Positions 61,414-64,000 of a stretch of 64,000 nt of DNA are shown here, one piece after another. The DNA is taken from assembly GCF_051401765.1 (NCBI RefSeq), contig NW_027480506.1:1240001-1304000 (forward strand), in the 5' to 3' direction. Every line of letters begins with the position of its first letter. Within the stretch, counting starts at the first letter, position 1. A program made the translations under genes and the position numbers. The notes below the pieces were generated by a model. The model was given only the letters and a program-made list of their open reading frames with translations. It did no database searches and was not told where the DNA came from. Source of the DNA: Calliopsis andreniformis. Taxonomy: Eukaryota > Arthropoda > Insecta > Hymenoptera > Andrenidae.

Positions 61414-62940
61414 AAAACTCTGAACTGAGGATACTCTATTGAGGATTGAGGATTGACAACTGATTGTTGAGGACTGAGTGCTGAAGATTGAGGATTCAGG
61501 ATTGAGCATTCAGGATTGTGGTTTTAGGACTGATGATTGAGTGTTGAGGTCTGAGGATTGAGGATTGAGGATTGAGAATTGAGGATTGAGGATTGAGGAT
61601 TGAAGATTGAGGATTGGGTATTGAGGATTGAAGAATGTGGATTGAGGATTGAGGATTGAGGATTGAGCATTGAAGAAAGAGTATTGAGGATTGAAGATTG
61701 AGGATTGGGGATTGAGGATTGAGGATTGAGGATTGAAGATTGAGGATGAGGGCTGAGGGTTGAGGATTGAGGTTTGAGGACTGAGGGCTGAGAATTGAGG
61801 ATTGAGAGTTGAGGATTGAGGATTGAGGATTGAGGTTTGTGAATGAGGGCTCAGGGTTGAGGATTGAGGTTTGAGTATAGAATCCTGAGAATTAAGGTTT
61901 TCTATTGAGTATTGAGAATTGAGGATTGATGGTTGAGTATTGAGGATTGAGGATTGGGGATTGAGGATTGAGAATTGAGGATTGAGGGTTGAGGATTGAG
62001 GATTGTGAATGAGGGCTCAGGGCTGAGGATTGAGGTTTGAGTATAGAATCCTGAGAATTCAGGACATTCTATTGAGTATTGAGAATTGAGGATTGATGGT
62101 TGAGTATTGAGGATTGAGGATTGAGGATTGAGTATTGAGTATTGAAGATTAAGGATTGATGATTGAGGATTGAGGATTGAGTATTGAGGATTGAGGACTG
62201 AGGATTGAAGATTGGATATTCAGGATTGAGGATTGAGGATTGAGGATTGAGGATTGAGGATTGAGTATTGAGGATTGAAGATTGAGGATTGGGGAGTGAG
62301 TGTTGAAGATTGTGGATTGAGGATTGCGTATTGAGGATTGAGGATTGAGGATTGAAGATTCAGTTTTAAGGATTGAAGATTGAGGATTGAGGATTGAGGA
62401 TTGAGCATTGAAGACTGAGTGCTGAGGGTTGAGTGATGAGAATTGATGATTGTGGATAGAAGTTTGAAGATTGCAGATTGAGTATTGAGTATTGAGAACT
62501 GTGAATGGAGGATATTCTATTGAGGATTGAGGATTGACAACTGATTGTTGATGACTGAGGGCTGAAGATTGAGGATTCAGAATTGCGGATTCAGAATTGA
62601 GGTTCGAGGACTGAGGATTGAGGATTGAGGATTGAGAATTGAGGTTTGAGGATTGAGGATTGAGGATTGAAGATTGAGTATTCAGGATTGAGGATTGAGG
62701 ATTGAGGATTGAGGATTGAGTGTTGTGGATTGAGGACGAGGACTGAGGGCTGAGTATTGATGTTTGAGGTCTGAGGATTGAGGATTGAGGATTGAGAATT
62801 GAGGATTGAGGATTGAGGATTGAAGATTGAGGATTGGGTATTGAGGATTGAAGAATGAGGATTGAGGATTGAGGATTGAGGATTGAGGATTGAGCATTGA
62901 AGATTGACGATTGAGGATTGAGAATTGAGGATTGAGGATT
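61413..62940 (+). repeat. Heptamer mosaic with hairpin pair
   Basis: A module near 61430 has GATACTC, and the order of variants after it follows 47.9-48.6 kb to about 62.1 kb. From about 62.15 kb the order follows 55.78-56.5 kb at offset 6373, then 6387. The module at 62511 keeps the GATATTCTATTGAG segment that its relative near 56138 has lost. No gene is seen. Confidence 0.68.
61880..62069 (+). repeat. Pair of hairpin units, third occurrence
   Basis: A decayed unit near 61880 (AATTAAGG right arm, as at 48.3 and 52.25 kb) is followed by 62046-62069, where the trailing motif reads GGACATTC instead of GGATATTC. That change shortens the stem by its outermost two pairs. Confidence 0.72.
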
Positions 62941-64000
62941 GAACATTGAGGACTGAGTGTTGAGGGTTGAGTAATGGGAATTGATGTTTGTGGATAGAGG
63001 TTTGAAGATTGCAGATTGAGTATTGAGTACTGAAAACTGTGAATTGAGGATATTCTATTGAGGATTGAGGATTGACAACTGATTGTTGAGGACTGAGGGC
63101 CGAAGATTGAGGATTCAGGATTGAGGATTCAGAATTGAGGTTTGAGAACTGAGGATTGAGGATTGAAGATTGAGTATTGAGGATTGAAGGTTGAGGATTG
63201 AGGATTGAGGATTGAGTATTGACGATGAGGTCTGAGGGTTGAGGATTGAGGTTTGAGGACTGAGGCCTGAGGATTGAGGATTGAGAACTGAGGATTCAGG
63301 ATTGAGGATTGAAGATTGAGGATTGGGTATTGAGGATTGAAGAATGAGTATTGAGGATTGAGGATTGAGTGTCGTGGATTGAGGACGAGGACTGAGGGTT
63401 GAGTATTGATGTCTGAGGTCTGAGGATTGAGGATTGAGTATTGAGAACTGAGGACTGAGGATTGAGGACTGAAGATTGAGGATTGAGGATTCAGGATTGA
63501 GGATTGAGGATGAGGGCTGAGGGCTGAGGATTGAGGTTTGAGGACGGAGGACTGAGGATTGAGAATTGAGGGTTGAGGATTGAGGATTGAAGATTGAGGA
63601 TTGGGTATTGAGGATTGAAGAATGATGATTGAGGATTGAGGATTGAGTATTGAGGATTGAAGATTGAGGATTGAGTGTTGAGGATTGAGGATTGAGGATT
63701 GATGATTTAGTATTGAGGATCGAAGATTGAGAATTGGGGATTGAGGATTGAGGATTGTGGACTGAAGATTGAGGATTGAGGATTGAGGATTGAGGATTGA
63801 GGATTGAGGATTGTGAATTGAGGTTTGAATATTGACGATCAAGGATTGAGGATTGAGTACTGAGGATTGAAGATTGAAGATTGAGGATTGACAGCTGACT
63901 GTTGAGGTCTGAGGTCTGAAGATTGAGGATTCAGGTTTGAGGATACAGGATTGAGGTTGGAGGACTGAGGATTGAGGATTGAGGATTGAGGATTGAGGAT
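62941..64000 (+). repeat. Terminal block, paralog of 41.8-42.77 kb
   Basis: From the AACTGTGAATTG part of the module (anchor 63049) to the last base, the order of variants follows 41798-42765 at offset 21235. The array is cut by the window end and not by a change of sequence type. The first part of the module has the GTACTGAAAACTG variant also seen at 6.0 and 8.3 kb. Confidence 0.78.

Larger units (their letters stand above)
1..64000 (+). repeat. Heptamer satellite array (GAGGATT)n spanning the whole window
   Basis: Every line of the window is made of 7-bp units with consensus GAGGATT on the + strand, alternating with point variants such as GAAGATT, GAGTATT, GAGAATT, GAGGTTT, GAGGACT, GAGGGTT, GACGATT and GATGATT. 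The + strand is very poor in C, so base composition is strongly skewed between strands. The 7-bp phase is mostly kept but slips at fixed places, for example GAGGAT followed directly by GAGGGCT. TGA occurs in all three + frames, so that strand has no open frame of note. The - strand reads the heptapeptide cycle NPQSSIL in any frame. No stretch of non-repetitive sequence longer than about 100 bp is visible. The array has no visible end inside the window. Satellite DNA is the direct reading; a eukaryotic location is inference from scale. Confidence 0.97.

Noticed and set aside
37313..62069. Hairpin units as rho-independent terminators
   Set aside because: The stems are short (5-8 pairs) and AT-rich outside the CCTGA core, and none is followed by a run of T. 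There is also no gene upstream to terminate.
1..64000. Plus-strand genes in a code where TGA is not a stop
   Set aside because: With TGA as an amino acid the + strand would be open almost throughout, but again as a single heptapeptide cycle in all frames. That openness carries no evidence of coding, and nothing else suggests a variant code.
1..64000. Telomere repeat array
   Set aside because: GAGGATT differs from known telomere types such as TTAGGG and TTTAGGG, and telomere repeats do not show kilobase higher-order units with complex modules. A subtelomeric position remains possible.
1..64000. Short heptanucleotide repeats of the kind known from filamentous cyanobacteria and some other bacteria
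   Set aside because: Those are short runs scattered between genes. An array of at least 64 kb with kilobase higher-order units does not fit, although the unit length is the same. The source organism stays undetermined.

Overview
The whole 64-kb window is one uninterrupted tandem-repeat (satellite) array built from a 7-bp core, GAGGATT on the + strand (AATCCTC on the - strand), and from a limited set of one- or two-base variants of it (GAAGATT, GAGTATT, GAGAATT, GAGGTTT, GAGGACT, GAGGGTT, GACGATT, GATGATT and others). I see no protein-coding gene, tRNA, rRNA, transposon, CRISPR array or ordinary unique sequence. The array runs off both ends of the window. Its size and layered organisation point most naturally to eukaryotic heterochromatin (centromeric, pericentromeric or subtelomeric satellite). 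Nothing in the sequence identifies the species, and a prokaryotic or artefactual origin cannot be formally excluded.

Layout. The order of variant heptamers, plus a more complex module of about 200 bp that recurs roughly 65 times, lets higher-order repeats be followed by eye. (1) 1-4800 is a diverged, rearranged arm. (2) 4800-9846 is a heterogeneous mosaic with local duplications. (3) 9847-27236 is a homogenised core of seven higher-order copies: four of exactly 2640 bp, one of 2724, one of 2633 and one partial of 1473. Diagnostic bases alternate between neighbouring full copies, so the real period looks like a 5280-bp dimer. The partial copy is explained by a 6.84-kb duplication that carried the left edge of the array inward. 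(4) 27237-32750 mirrors the left arm at a constant offset of 25132. (5) 32750-38500 is a mosaic of shorter duplications. (6) 38500-64000 is a second family. It holds a 3-kb block present three times (38.5, 52.6 and 58.6 kb), a 4.18-kb tandem duplication (45.0-53.1 kb) and a hairpin-forming unit not seen left of 37.3 kb.

Nothing here works as a gene set. The long open frames all lie on the - strand and follow from the repeat. Three heptamers make 21 nt, so all three - frames read the same heptapeptide cycle NPQSSIL, while the + strand has TGA in every frame. The interest lies in repeat evolution (nested unequal exchange, homogenised core against decayed edges), extreme strand asymmetry, possible two-tier G-quadruplex or R-loop structure, and a conserved complex module that could be a binding site or only a hitchhiker.

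All coordinates of repeat blocks come from reading and matching marker motifs by eye. Module anchors are good to the base; block edges are accurate to tens of bases, or about a hundred where flagged.
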